Shown: positions 33,369 to 42,721, numbered from the stretch's first letter. The stretch: DNA of 64,000 nucleotides from SIG480 sp045546975 (GCA_045546975.1 JAZQDV010000006.1:1-64000), one strand, 5' to 3'. Numbers and translations are program-made. The notes: generated by a model not told the origin, from the letters alone.

Positions 33369-34408
33369 TGTCACTTTTCAAGAACAAAACCCTTATGATT
33401 GTCGGAGGAACCGGTTCTTTCGGCAACGCAGTACTTAATCGCTTTATCAATACCGATATAGGTGAAATCCGCATTTTTTCACGAGATGAGAAAAAACAGG
33501 ATGATATGCGTCATGAGTATCAGGCAAAATATCCTGAAGCAGCAGAAAAAATCAAGTTCTATATAGGTGATGTCAGAAACAGTGACTCTCTCCGTCCTGC
33601 AATGTATGGCGTAGACTATATATTCCATGCAGCAGCTCTCAAGCAGGTTCCGTCATGTGAATTCTTCCCGATGGAAGCTGTGCGCACGAATGTTATAGGA
33701 ACTGAAAATGTCCTGACAGCCGCTATTGATGCAGGGGTCAAGAATATAGTTTGCCTTTCTACCGACAAGGCGGCATATCCCGTAAATGCAATGGGAACGT
33801 CCAAAGCGATGATGGAAAAGGTAATAGTTGCAAAATCAAGAACGGTAGACCCGAAAAAGACAAAGATTTGCTGCACTCGTTATGGCAATGTAATGTGCTC
33901 ACGTGGCTCGGTAATTCCGCTCTGGATTGACCAGATAAGAAGCGGAAAATCTATCACTATCACGGATCCGACCATGACCCGTTTTATAATGTCTCTTGAG
34001 GAGGCGGTAGACCTCGTTCTCTTTGCGTTTGAACACGGTGAGAGCGGTGATATCCTCGTTCAGAAGGCACCCGCCTGCACGATTGAGACACAGGCAAAAG
34101 CTGTTATTCAGCTCTTTGGCGGAGATGAGAGCAAGATAAATGTTATCGGAATCCGTCACGGAGAAAAGATGTATGAGACACTTCTCACAAATGAGGAGTG
34201 TGCGAACGCTATAGATATGGGAGATTTTTACCGTGTGCCATGCGATAAGCGTGGACTTAACTACGATAAATATTTCCACAAGGGTGACACACAGAGAAAC
34301 CCGCTTGAAGAATTGAATTCAAACAACACGAAGCTTCTCACAGTAGAGCAGACAAAAGAGAAGATTGCGGCTCTTGCATATATTCAGGAAGAACTTGCAA
34401 AGAACTGA
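33368..34408 (+). CDS. capE: UDP-N-acetylglucosamine 4,6-dehydratase/5-epimerase (CapE)
   Basis: This 346-residue short-chain dehydrogenase-type enzyme has the NAD motif MIVGGTGSFGNAVLNRF, FHAAALKQVPSCE, and LSTDKAAYPVNAMGTSKAMMEK in the active site, with the variant dyad found in inverting dehydratases. It forms UDP-2-acetamido-2,6-dideoxy-beta-L-arabino-4-hexulose, the first step to UDP-L-FucNAc. With CapF and CapG downstream the pathway is complete. Confidence 0.88.
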   Translation: MSLFKNKTLMIVGGTGSFGNAVLNRFINTDIGEIRIFSRDEKKQDDMRHEYQAKYPEAAEKIKFYIGDVRNSDSLRPAMYGVDYIFHAAALKQVPSCEFFPMEAVRTNVIGTENVLTAAIDAGVKNIVCLSTDKAAYPVNAMGTSKAMMEKVIVAKSRTVDPKKTKICCTRYGNVMCSRGSVIPLWIDQIRSGKSITITDPTMTRFIMSLEEAVDLVLFAFEHGESGDILVQKAPACTIETQAKAVIQLFGGDESKINVIGIRHGEKMYETLLTNEECANAIDMGDFYRVPCDKRGLNYDKYFHKGDTQRNPLEELNSNNTKLLTVEQTKEKIAALAYIQEELAKN

Positions 34409-34456
34409 TTTTTACTTTTGAGAGAAGCGAAGCCATTTGCCAAAGGAGCATAGTTT

Positions 34457-35614
34457 ATGGACGTAATTAAAATATTGTTCTCGTTGCTTCGTTGCGAACT
34501 CCAGGGAATTCCTTTAGACACGCAACAAATGAACGATATAGACGACAAAACTTTATCCTCTTTGTTTTCGATTTCTACAGCTCATGATATTGCACACATT
34601 GTCGCTTCTGCGTTGTGCAAGAACGGGGCTCTTGGAAACAATGAAATTTCGGAGAAATTCAGAAGAAAAACAATGGAGGCTATTTGCCGCTATGAACGTT
34701 CAAACAACGAGTTTGATGAAATATCAAAAACGCTCCGGGAGGCACGAGTTCCGTTTGTTCCCCTGAAGGGAGCTGTTATCAGACAGTACTATCCGGAACC
34801 ATGGATGAGGACAAGCTGTGATATTGACATATTAGTCAGAAAAGAGGATTTTGAGAAGGCAATATCAGCATTAAAATCCGAGCTTGGCTACAGAGCTGAA
34901 GCGAAATGCAATTATCACGATATCTCCCTTTATTCGCAAACGGGAGTTCATCTTGAACTCCATTTCAGCGTGAAGGAAAATAAACCTTCGGTTGATAGTG
35001 TCCTTGAAAGAGTGTGGGATTACGCAATGCCGACAGAAGAGGGAAGCCTCTGTTATAAACTACAAAACGAGTTTCTGATGTTTTATTTTATCGCTCATGC
35101 GGCTTATCATTTTCTCAACGGCGGCTGTGGGGTCCGTATGCTGATTGATTTGAACTTTCTTGAGGACAATCTTGAATACGATGAAGAGTTGTTTGCCACT
35201 TTGCTTAAAGAAGCGGGACTTTACAAGTTCTGTGAAAATATGAGAAAGCTTTCTCGCGTGTGGATGCGCAACGAACCGCATACTGAAACAACACTCCGTA
35301 TGGAAAACTACATTCTTCTGGGTGAGCTTTACGGAACCCTTAAAAACAATATTGCAGTTGAGCAGAATAAAACTGGCGGAAGATTAAGGTATGCTTTAGG
35401 AAAACTGTTTATACCCTACGAAAGTATGAAGAAAGCATATCCGATTCTCAAAAAACATAAATGGTTAACTCCGTTTATGCAAGTTCGACGTTGGCTCAGA
35501 ATTATATTTACGGGAAGAACTCTTGGATCCGTAAGAAAGCTCAGGACAAACGCAACGCTTAATGAAGAAAGAACAAAAGGCACAAAAGAGTTGCTTGAGT
35601 TGCTTGAGTTGTAA
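34457..35614 (+). CDS. Nucleotidyltransferase-fold protein (PF14907 type)
   Basis: This 385-residue soluble protein has a central minimal nucleotidyltransferase domain: VPLKGAVIRQYYPEP followed by RTSCDIDILVRKEDFEKA, then GVHLELHFSV with the third acidic residue. The helical remainder includes FYFIAHAAYHFLNGGCG. Family function is unknown. Members occur in polysaccharide loci and beside PqqD and S26-peptidase genes, the pair found at 11.2 kb here. It sits between capE and wecB with an AAAGGAG site. Confidence 0.75.
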   Translation: MDVIKILFSLLRCELQGIPLDTQQMNDIDDKTLSSLFSISTAHDIAHIVASALCKNGALGNNEISEKFRRKTMEAICRYERSNNEFDEISKTLREARVPFVPLKGAVIRQYYPEPWMRTSCDIDILVRKEDFEKAISALKSELGYRAEAKCNYHDISLYSQTGVHLELHFSVKENKPSVDSVLERVWDYAMPTEEGSLCYKLQNEFLMFYFIAHAAYHFLNGGCGVRMLIDLNFLEDNLEYDEELFATLLKEAGLYKFCENMRKLSRVWMRNEPHTETTLRMENYILLGELYGTLKNNIAVEQNKTGGRLRYALGKLFIPYESMKKAYPILKKHKWLTPFMQVRRWLRIIFTGRTLGSVRKLRTNATLNEERTKGTKELLELLEL

Positions 35615-35664
35615 TAGTCAAACTTCAAAAAATGAAAACCGTAGAACACAAAGGTGATTAAATT

Positions 35665-36768
35665 ATGAAAAAGGTAATGGTGGTTTTTGGCACAAGACCT
35701 GAGGCAATCAAGATGTGTCCTCTTGTAAATGAGCTTAAAACTAGAAAAAACATAGAAACAGTGGTTTGCGTAACAGGCCAGCATAGACAGATGCTTGACC
35801 AGGTGTTGGAAGCGTTTTGCGTTACACCCGACTTTGACCTTTCGGTCATGAAAGAAAAGCAGACACTTTTTGACATCACAACAAATATCTTAAACAGAAT
35901 TAAAGATGTTCTGGAAGACGTTAAGCCTGACGTTGTTCTTGTTCACGGTGATACATCAACAACCTTCGTTACGGCACTTGCTTGCTTCTATCTCCAGATT
36001 CCGGTAGGGCATGTCGAGGCAGGACTCCGCACATATAACATATATAGTCCGTACCCGGAGGAGTTTAACCGTCAGGCAGTTTCTATTGTTTCAAAATACA
36101 ACTTTGCACCGACGGAAATGTCAAAGGGGAACTTGCTCCGCGAGGGGAGAGATTCTTCTACGATATATGTAACAGGAAACACCGCGATCGACGCGCTTAA
36201 AACAACGGTGCGTGAGGACTATACTCATCCCGAGCTTGAATGGGCAAAGGGTAGCCGACTTATTATGATAACAGCACACCGCCGTGAAAATCTTGGTGAG
36301 CCTATGCACAATATGTTTCGGGCAATTCGCCGCATTATTGACGAAAATCCTGATGTCAAGGCAATTTATCCGATTCACATGAATCCTGTTGTCAGAAAGG
36401 CAGCAGACGAAGAACTTGGCGGTTGTGACAGAATACATATAATTGAGCCGCTTGAGGTTCTTGATTTCCACAACTTCCTTGCGCGAAGTTATTTGATTCT
36501 TACGGATTCCGGTGGTATCCAGGAGGAGGCTCCGTCGCTTGGCAAGCCTGTTCTTGTGATGCGTGATACGACGGAACGTCCCGAGGGTATAGCGGCAGGA
36601 ACATTAAAGCTTGTAGGGACAACGGAGAGTGTAATTTACGATAACTTCAAATTGCTTTTGGACGATAAGAACGAGTATGAAAAGATGTCACATGCAAGTA
36701 ACCCTTACGGTGACGGATTTGCAAGCAAACGTATAGCAGATGTTCTGGAAGGAAAGGTGTCAGAATGA
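35665..36768 (+). CDS. wecB: UDP-N-acetylglucosamine 2-epimerase (non-hydrolysing)
   Basis: This 367-residue WecB/MnaA protein interconverts UDP-GlcNAc and UDP-ManNAc. Motifs are VFGTRPEAIKMCPLV, VHGDTSTTF, HVEAGLRT, YPEEFNRQ, TAHRRENLG and TDSGGIQEEAPSLG. ManNAc could go into the polymer or into the secondary cell-wall polymer that SLH proteins bind (inference). The end overlaps capF by 4 bp (ATGA). Confidence 0.93.
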   Translation: MKKVMVVFGTRPEAIKMCPLVNELKTRKNIETVVCVTGQHRQMLDQVLEAFCVTPDFDLSVMKEKQTLFDITTNILNRIKDVLEDVKPDVVLVHGDTSTTFVTALACFYLQIPVGHVEAGLRTYNIYSPYPEEFNRQAVSIVSKYNFAPTEMSKGNLLREGRDSSTIYVTGNTAIDALKTTVREDYTHPELEWAKGSRLIMITAHRRENLGEPMHNMFRAIRRIIDENPDVKAIYPIHMNPVVRKAADEELGGCDRIHIIEPLEVLDFHNFLARSYLILTDSGGIQEEAPSLGKPVLVMRDTTERPEGIAAGTLKLVGTTESVIYDNFKLLLDDKNEYEKMSHASNPYGDGFASKRIADVLEGKVSE

Positions 36769-37964
36769 AGATATTGGTAACCGGAGCGGCGGGTTTTGTC
36801 GGTAAAAATCTGTGTGCTGCACTCTCAAATATCCGCGATGGCAAAGACAGAACGCATCCTGAAATCTCTGTTGACGAGATTTTTGAATTTGATATTGACA
36901 CTGATACAACGCTTCTTGACGGGTACTGCAAGGAGGCGGACTTTGTTTTTAATCTTGCAGGGGTAAACCGCCCGAAGGACAACAGCGAGTTTATGGAGGG
37001 TAACTTTGGTTTTGCATCAACCCTTCTTGAAAAACTCAAAAAGCATAACAACACCTGTCCCGTTATGCTCAGTAGCTCAATTCAGGCAACTCTTATTGGT
37101 CGCTACGGTGAGTCGGATTACGGCAAGAGTAAGCTTGCGGGAGAAGAACTGTTTTTTGAGTATGGAGAGACAAGCGGGGCGAAAGTGCTTGTTTACCGTT
37201 TTCCGAACCTCTTCGGAAAATGGTGCAGACCAAACTACAACAGTGCTGTTGCTACATTCTGCAATAATATGGCAAATGATTTGTCCATCACGGTAAATGA
37301 CAGAAACACTCAGCTTGAGCTTCTCTACATCGACGACCTTGTTGATGAGATGATAAGAGCTCTTGAAAATTGCGAGAATCGTTGTGAGTATGACGGTCTT
37401 GCTCCGGTTAAAAAGGTGGACGGAAGATATTGCTACTGTCCGGTTACTCATAAGGTTACTCTTGGAGAGATTGTCGACTTGCTTGAGAACTTCAAAGCTC
37501 AACCGGCTTCCTTGTGCATGCCGGAAATCCCTGACGGAAGCTTTGCAAAGAAACTTTATAGTACATATCTGTCATACCTTCCGAAGGAAAAGGTTTCATT
37601 TCCTCTCAAAATGAATATTGATGAGCGAGGTTCTTTTACTGAGCTTCTCAAAACTGGAAAGTGCGGACAGATATCTGTAAATATAAGCAAGCCCGGTATT
37701 ACCAAAGGTCAGCACTGGCACAACACGAAGTGGGAGTTCTTTATTGTTGTAGCCGGCCACGGACTTATTCAGGAGAGAAAAATCGGAACGGACGAGGTGC
37801 TGGAGTTTGAGGTATCAGGGGAGAAGATAGAGGCAATACACATGCTCCCGGGATACACGCACAACATCATAAATCTTTCGGACACTGAGGATTTGGTCAC
37901 AGTAATGTGGGCAAACGAGCAGTTTGATAAAAATCATCCCGATACATTTTTCGAAACAGTGTAA
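36765..37964 (+). CDS. capF: CapF-like bifunctional reductase/3-epimerase
   Basis: This 399-residue fusion has an N-terminal NAD(P)-dependent SDR domain (VTGAAGFVGKNLCAAL, LSSSIQAT, YGKSKLAGEEL) and a C-terminal cupin (residues about 285-399) with KGQHWHNTKWEFFIVVAGHG. In Staphylococcus CapF the cupin epimerises and the SDR reduces to UDP-2-acetamido-2,6-dideoxy-L-talose. It is coupled to wecB by overlap. Confidence 0.9.
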   Translation: MKILVTGAAGFVGKNLCAALSNIRDGKDRTHPEISVDEIFEFDIDTDTTLLDGYCKEADFVFNLAGVNRPKDNSEFMEGNFGFASTLLEKLKKHNNTCPVMLSSSIQATLIGRYGESDYGKSKLAGEELFFEYGETSGAKVLVYRFPNLFGKWCRPNYNSAVATFCNNMANDLSITVNDRNTQLELLYIDDLVDEMIRALENCENRCEYDGLAPVKKVDGRYCYCPVTHKVTLGEIVDLLENFKAQPASLCMPEIPDGSFAKKLYSTYLSYLPKEKVSFPLKMNIDERGSFTELLKTGKCGQISVNISKPGITKGQHWHNTKWEFFIVVAGHGLIQERKIGTDEVLEFEVSGEKIEAIHMLPGYTHNIINLSDTEDLVTVMWANEQFDKNHPDTFFETV

Positions 37965-37977
37965 AGGAGAGAAAACA

Positions 37978-39162
37978 ATGAGTATAAAGGTTGACTATTC
38001 AAATATTAAGTGGAAAGAAAACGGAAAGCTTAAGCTTCTTATTATCGTTGGCACACGTCCTGAGATAATCAGACTTGCTGCAACAATAAACAAGTGTCGA
38101 GAGTATTTTGACTGTATCCTTGCACACACCGGTCAGAATTATGACTACAACTTAAACGGAGTGTTTTTCAGGGATTTGAAGCTTTCTGACCCTGAGGTTT
38201 ATATGGATGCTGTAGGTGACGACCTTGGTGAGACGGTAGGAAACATCATAAACTGCTCATATAAGCTTATGAACAGCATAAAGCCTGATGCACTTCTCAT
38301 ACTCGGCGACACAAACAGCTGCCTTTCTGCAATATCTGCAAAGAGACTTCATATTCCGATATTCCACATGGAAGCAGGAAATAGGTGTAAAGATGAATGT
38401 TTGCCGGAGGAAACGAACAGAAGAATTGTTGATATAATCTCTGACGTAAACCTTGCATACTCAGAGCATGCCCGCCGCTATCTTGCGGATTGCGGACTTC
38501 CCAAGGAAAGAACGTATGTGACAGGCTCTCCGATGGCGGAGGTTCTGCACAATAATTTAGATGAGATTATGAAGAGCAATATCCACGAAAAACTCGGACT
38601 TGAAAAGGGAAAGTACATTCTTCTCTCTGCACACAGAGAAGAGAATATCGATACGGAGAAGAACTTCTTAAGTCTCTTTACTGCGATAAACGAGCTTGCA
38701 AAGAAGTATGATATGCCGATTCTGTATTCCTGTCATCCGAGGAGCAGAAACAGACTTGAAAAGAGTGGTTTTGAGCTTGATAAGAGAGTTATCCGTCAGG
38801 AGCCGCTCGGCTTCCACGACTATAACTGCTTGCAGATGAATGCTTTTGCAGTTGTTTCCGATAGCGGAACATTGCCTGAAGAAAGCTCGTTCTTCACAAG
38901 CATTGGAAAACCGTTCCCTGCAGTCTGCATAAGGACAAGCACTGAGCGTCCCGAGGCAATCGACAAGGCTTGCTTCTTTATAGCGGGGATTGATACAAAG
39001 TCACTTCTCCAGTCGGTTGATACGGCGGTAGAAATGACGAGAAACGGTGATCACGGTATTCCTGTCCCTGACTATGTTGATGAAAATGTATCAAGCAAGG
39101 TTGTTAAAATCATCCAGAGCTATACGGGAATCGTAGATAAAATGGTTTGGAGAAAAAGCTGA
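37978..39162 (+). CDS. capG: CapG-like UDP-2-acetamido-2,6-dideoxy-L-talose 2-epimerase
   Basis: This 394-residue enzyme belongs to the UDP-GlcNAc 2-epimerase superfamily but is distinct from WecB upstream. It has LLIIVGTRPEIIRLAATINK, ILGDTNSCLSAISAKR, HMEAGNRCKDE, AHREENID, and SDSGTLPEESSFF. With CapE and CapF it completes UDP-N-acetyl-L-fucosamine. The ATG at 37978 follows AAAGGAGAG; a longer frame overlaps capF but lacks a ribosome site. Last gene of the polysaccharide operon. Confidence 0.9.
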   Translation: MSIKVDYSNIKWKENGKLKLLIIVGTRPEIIRLAATINKCREYFDCILAHTGQNYDYNLNGVFFRDLKLSDPEVYMDAVGDDLGETVGNIINCSYKLMNSIKPDALLILGDTNSCLSAISAKRLHIPIFHMEAGNRCKDECLPEETNRRIVDIISDVNLAYSEHARRYLADCGLPKERTYVTGSPMAEVLHNNLDEIMKSNIHEKLGLEKGKYILLSAHREENIDTEKNFLSLFTAINELAKKYDMPILYSCHPRSRNRLEKSGFELDKRVIRQEPLGFHDYNCLQMNAFAVVSDSGTLPEESSFFTSIGKPFPAVCIRTSTERPEAIDKACFFIAGIDTKSLLQSVDTAVEMTRNGDHGIPVPDYVDENVSSKVVKIIQSYTGIVDKMVWRKS

Positions 39163-39169
39163 TAAACCG

Positions 39170-39198
39170 TTGAAATAAGACAAGCTTTGTGGTATAAT
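39170..39198 (+). promoter_or_regulatory. glyA promoter
   Basis: TTGAAA (39170-39175), 17 bp, TATAAT (39193-39198). Confidence 0.75.
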
Positions 39199-39255
39199 AT
39201 CCCTTGTATTTTTATAAACCCCACGCGAAGATAAAAAGAGTTTAGGAGATTTGGC

Positions 39256-40497
39256 ATGATTAAGGAAAATATTGAATTTTTGAAGGATTACGATTCCGCT
39301 ATTGGCAACGCTATTGAGGCAGAATATAACCGCCAGCGCGGAAATATTGAGCTTATTGCGTCTGAAAACTTTGTAAGCCCTGCGGTTCTTGCTGCAGCAG
39401 GTACCGTCCTTACAAACAAGTATGCAGAGGGTCTTCCGGGCAAGCGTTACTACGGCGGTTGCGAGTGTGTTGACGTTATCGAAAAAATAGCACAGGAGAG
39501 AGCTCTTGAGCTTTTCGGTGCTGACCACGTCAATGTTCAGCCACATAGTGGTGCTTCTGCAAATATGGCAGTATACTTTGCTCTTGTTAAACCCGGTGAT
39601 ACAGTCATGGGTATGAATCTTAGCGAAGGCGGTCACCTTACCCACGGAAGTCCTGTAAACATTTCAGGTTCATATTACAATATCGTGCCGTATGGTGTTG
39701 ACCCCGAGACACACCGCATAGATTATGACAAGCTTGAAAAGACAGCAAAAGAGTGTCAGCCGAAGATGATTATTGCAGGTGCATCTGCATATCCGCGTGT
39801 CATCGACTTTGAGCGCTTTGCTCATATTGCAAAGAGCGTTGGCGCATACTTCGTTGTCGATATGGCTCATATCGCAGGTCTTGTTGCGGCAGGCGTTCAT
39901 CCGAGCCCTGTTCCGTATGCAGATGTTGTTACAACAACAACACACAAGACACTTCGCGGTCCGCGCGGTGGTATAATCCTCTGCAAGGAAGAGCTTGCAA
40001 AGCAGATTGACAAGGCAGTTTTCCCCGGCACAATGGGCGGCCCGCTCATGCACATTATCGCAGCAAAGGCAGTATGCTTCGGTGAGGCGTTGAAGCCTGA
40101 GTTTACAACATACCAGAAACAGGTTGTTGCAAACGCTTCAGCTCTTGCAAATGCTCTTGTGCAGTGTGGCTTTGACCTTGTGTCCGGAGGTACGGATAAC
40201 CACCTTATGCTTGTTGACCTTCGCAAGTTCTCTATCACGGGTAAAGAGCTTGAGCACCGGCTTGATGAGGTTGGCATTACGCTCAACAAGAACTCAATCC
40301 CGAACGACCCCGAGAAGCCGTTTGTTACAAGTGGCGTGAGAATCGGAACTCCGGCTGTTACAAGCCGTGGCTTTGTTGAAACAGATATGGCGGAAATCGC
40401 CCGTCTTATCCACCTCACGGCTACTGCGTTTGAAACAAAGAAGGATTATATCCGCGAGTGCGTAAAGGCACTTTGCGAAAAGTATCCGCTTTATTAA
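39256..40497 (+). CDS. glyA: Serine hydroxymethyltransferase
   Basis: This 413-residue PLP enzyme interconverts serine and glycine with tetrahydrofolate. Signatures are ELIASENFVSPAVL, KRYYGGCECVDVIE, QPHSGASANMA, the PLP lysine in TTTTHKTLRGPRGG, and HLMLVDLR. It has its own promoter and a TTTAGGAG site. Confidence 0.96.
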   Translation: MIKENIEFLKDYDSAIGNAIEAEYNRQRGNIELIASENFVSPAVLAAAGTVLTNKYAEGLPGKRYYGGCECVDVIEKIAQERALELFGADHVNVQPHSGASANMAVYFALVKPGDTVMGMNLSEGGHLTHGSPVNISGSYYNIVPYGVDPETHRIDYDKLEKTAKECQPKMIIAGASAYPRVIDFERFAHIAKSVGAYFVVDMAHIAGLVAAGVHPSPVPYADVVTTTTHKTLRGPRGGIILCKEELAKQIDKAVFPGTMGGPLMHIIAAKAVCFGEALKPEFTTYQKQVVANASALANALVQCGFDLVSGGTDNHLMLVDLRKFSITGKELEHRLDEVGITLNKNSIPNDPEKPFVTSGVRIGTPAVTSRGFVETDMAEIARLIHLTATAFETKKDYIRECVKALCEKYPLY

Positions 40498-40504
40498 GTG
40501 ATTT

Positions 40505-40536
40505 TAACGCACGCGCTATTAATAGTGCGTGCGTTA
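40505..40536. repeat. Inverted repeat between glyA and rarA
   Basis: A near-perfect 16-bp palindrome (taacgcacgcgctatt / aatagtgcgtgcgtta, one G-U pair). No U-tract follows, so it is a weak terminator at best. A TATAAT overlaps its right end (40537-40542). Confidence 0.6.
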
Positions 40537-40558
40537 TATAATAGAAAGGAGGATTTCT

Positions 40559-41815
40559 GTGGGAAATTACAGACCGCTTGCGGACAGAATAAGGCCTGAT
40601 AATATAGATGAGGTTTTCGGGCAAAAGCATATCCTTGGCGAAAATGGAATACTTCGCAGAATAATCCTCACGGGGCAGATACCCAATATGGTATTCTATG
40701 GCCCAAGCGGAGTGGGGAAGACGACTGTTGCAGAGATAATCGCAAAGCACACCTCACGCGAATTCCGAAAGCTCAATGCAACGACGGCTTCCATAAATGA
40801 TATAAAGGAAATAGTTTCAAATATCGATACACTTCTTGCTCCGAACGGAATACTTCTCTATATTGATGAGATACAGTATTTCAACAAAAAACAACAACAG
40901 TCGCTTCTTGAGTTTATGGAAAACGGAAAGCTTACGATAATTGCGTCCACTACCGAAAATCCGTATTTCTACGTTTACAGTGCAATTCTTTCCCGTGCGA
41001 CGGTGTTTGAATTCAAATCAATAGAGCCGGAAGATGTAACGCTTGCAATCTCTCGTGCGACAGAAAAGCTTGAGGGTGAGGCGGCTTTTGAAGACGGTGT
41101 ATGTGCTCATATCTCAAGCGCCTGCGGCGGAGATATACGAAAGGCGCTTAACGCTGTTGAGATTCTCTATGATAGTGCCGAGAGGCGTGACGGAGTTGCA
41201 TATATAACAATGGAGGATGCGAAGACCGTCACACAGCGTAGTGCAATGCGTGCTGACCGCGATGGAGACGCACATTATGATATAATGTCAGCACTTCAGA
41301 AATCAATCCGCGGCTCTGACCCCGATGCTGCGGTATACTACCTCGCAAGACTTTTAGAGGCGGGAGATATGTTATCTGCGTGTCGAAGGCTTCTCGTTAT
41401 AGCAAGTGAGGATGTCGGTCTTGCGTATCCAATGGCGGTAACGGTAACAAAGTCGTGCGTGGACAGTGCTCTTCAGCTGGGACTTCCTGAGGCGAGAATC
41501 CCGCTTTCTGAAGCTGCAATTTTTCTTGCGACTGCACCAAAATCAAACTCTGCAATATGTGCTGTCGATGCGGCACTTTCCGATATACGAAGCGGCAAGG
41601 GCGGGGAGATTCCGTCTCATCTCCGTGATGCGCATTACAAGGGAGCGGAGAAGCTCGGTCGCGGACTCACATATAAATATCCTCATTCCTATGAACACCA
41701 TTGGGTTAAACAGCAGTATTTGCCCGATGAATTAAAGGATAAAAAGTACTATGAGTACGGCGAGAATAAGATAGAATCCGCAACGGAAGAGTACTGGAAA
41801 AAGATTAAAAAATGA
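40559..41815 (+). CDS. rarA: Replication-associated recombination protein RarA (MgsA/WRNIP1 family)
   Basis: This 418-residue AAA+ ATPase has an opening PLADRIRPDNIDEVFGQKHI, Walker A GPSGVGKTTVAEII, Walker B ILLYIDEIQYF, sensor STTENP and an arginine finger SRA. The C-terminal tetramerisation and MgsA_C domains follow (PLSEAAIFLATAPKSN, IPSHLRDAHYKGAEKLG). The GTG at 40559 is preceded by AAAGGAGG. It acts at stalled replication forks. Confidence 0.93.
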   Translation: MGNYRPLADRIRPDNIDEVFGQKHILGENGILRRIILTGQIPNMVFYGPSGVGKTTVAEIIAKHTSREFRKLNATTASINDIKEIVSNIDTLLAPNGILLYIDEIQYFNKKQQQSLLEFMENGKLTIIASTTENPYFYVYSAILSRATVFEFKSIEPEDVTLAISRATEKLEGEAAFEDGVCAHISSACGGDIRKALNAVEILYDSAERRDGVAYITMEDAKTVTQRSAMRADRDGDAHYDIMSALQKSIRGSDPDAAVYYLARLLEAGDMLSACRRLLVIASEDVGLAYPMAVTVTKSCVDSALQLGLPEARIPLSEAAIFLATAPKSNSAICAVDAALSDIRSGKGGEIPSHLRDAHYKGAEKLGRGLTYKYPHSYEHHWVKQQYLPDELKDKKYYEYGENKIESATEEYWKKIKK

Positions 41816-41817
41816 TA

Positions 41818-41848
41818 TTTTAGCCCGACGGGTATCGTCGGGCTAAAA
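41818..41848. terminator. Hairpin after rarA
   Basis: 13-bp perfect stem (ttttagcccgacg / cgtcgggctaaaa) with loop GGTAT. On the plus strand no extra U-tract follows, so termination is plausible, not certain. Confidence 0.55.
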
Positions 41849-41857
41849 AAATGTTTG

Positions 41858-41953
41858 AAACTAACAAAATTCCTCTTGAAAAACAAAAAAAGATGTTGTA
41901 TAATATGTTTGTATGTTAATTTGTAACGAAAATTTTGTTAAAAACTAACAAAA
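41858..41953 (+). promoter_or_regulatory. Repeated TAACAAAA boxes, probable DeoR operator sites
   Basis: AAACTAACAAAA occurs identically at 41858-41869 and 41942-41953, and the inverse TTTTGTTA at 41933-41940. They flank the promoter, one copy sitting directly before the regulator's start codon. Likely autoregulatory sites. Confidence 0.6.
41876..41904 (+). promoter_or_regulatory. Promoter of the DeoR/SorE/2-oxoacid dehydrogenase operon
   Basis: TTGAAA (41876-41881), 17 bp, TATAAT (41899-41904). Confidence 0.75.
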
Positions 41954-41965
41954 AGGTGCTCTCAA

Positions 41966-42721
41966 ATGAACGAAAGACAGAAACTTATATACAATTCTAT
42001 ACAAGAGAACGGTGAAGTTTCTCTCTCGACTCTTCGTGAGCTGGTTCCGTATGTATCCGAAATGACCATTCGCCGTGACCTCGAAGCTCTCGAGAACAAG
42101 GGCAAAATTGTGCGTGTTCACGGCGGCGCCCGTTCCGTAAAAGCTATCAATATGCTTGTTGAAGATGTTTTTTCAAAACGCTCGGCAACAAACGTAAATG
42201 AAAAGCGTGACATTGCGGAGAAGGCACTCTCGTTTATTGAGGAAAACAGTTCGATATACATTGATGCCGGCAGTACCACAATGCTTCTTGCAGAGCTTAT
42301 CCCCGATAAGCATATTCTTATATCTACCTGCGGTATAAATATTGCAGCAGAGCTTTTGCATCAGAAGGAAACTGAGGTTAATCTGGTGGGCGGTGCTGTA
42401 AATAAGAGCAGTATTTCTACATATGGCCCTGCGGCGCTTAAAAGCATTGAAAATATGAACATAGATGTTGCATTTATCGCATCGACGGCATTTTCACCGC
42501 AAAGCGGATTTAGCTGCGGTAATGTTCACGATGCAGAGCTCAAGCGCAAGGTGTTAAGCCGCGCAGCACTTAAGGTCATCCTTATGGACAGTTCAAAGGT
42601 GGGGAATATGATGCCTTACATTTTTGCTCGTCCGGGTGATATAGATATTCTGATATCCGATAACGGGCTGTCAGAAGAAGTCCGCTCCTTCTTTGAGGCG
42701 AACGGAACAAAAGTATTGTAA
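41966..42721 (+). CDS. DeoR/GlpR-family repressor
   Basis: This 251-residue regulator has an N-terminal DeoR HTH (RQKLIYNSIQENGEVSLSTL, MTIRRDLEALENKGKIVRVHGGA) and a sugar-phosphate-sensing domain (IYIDAGSTTMLLAEL, ISTCGINIAAELL, VAFIASTAFSPQSGFSC). Members sense phosphorylated sugars or sugar alcohols, which fits the SorE-like and MtlD genes of the same operon. 20 bp separate it from the next gene. Confidence 0.92.
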   Translation: MNERQKLIYNSIQENGEVSLSTLRELVPYVSEMTIRRDLEALENKGKIVRVHGGARSVKAINMLVEDVFSKRSATNVNEKRDIAEKALSFIEENSSIYIDAGSTTMLLAELIPDKHILISTCGINIAAELLHQKETEVNLVGGAVNKSSISTYGPAALKSIENMNIDVAFIASTAFSPQSGFSCGNVHDAELKRKVLSRAALKVILMDSSKVGNMMPYIFARPGDIDILISDNGLSEEVRSFFEANGTKVL

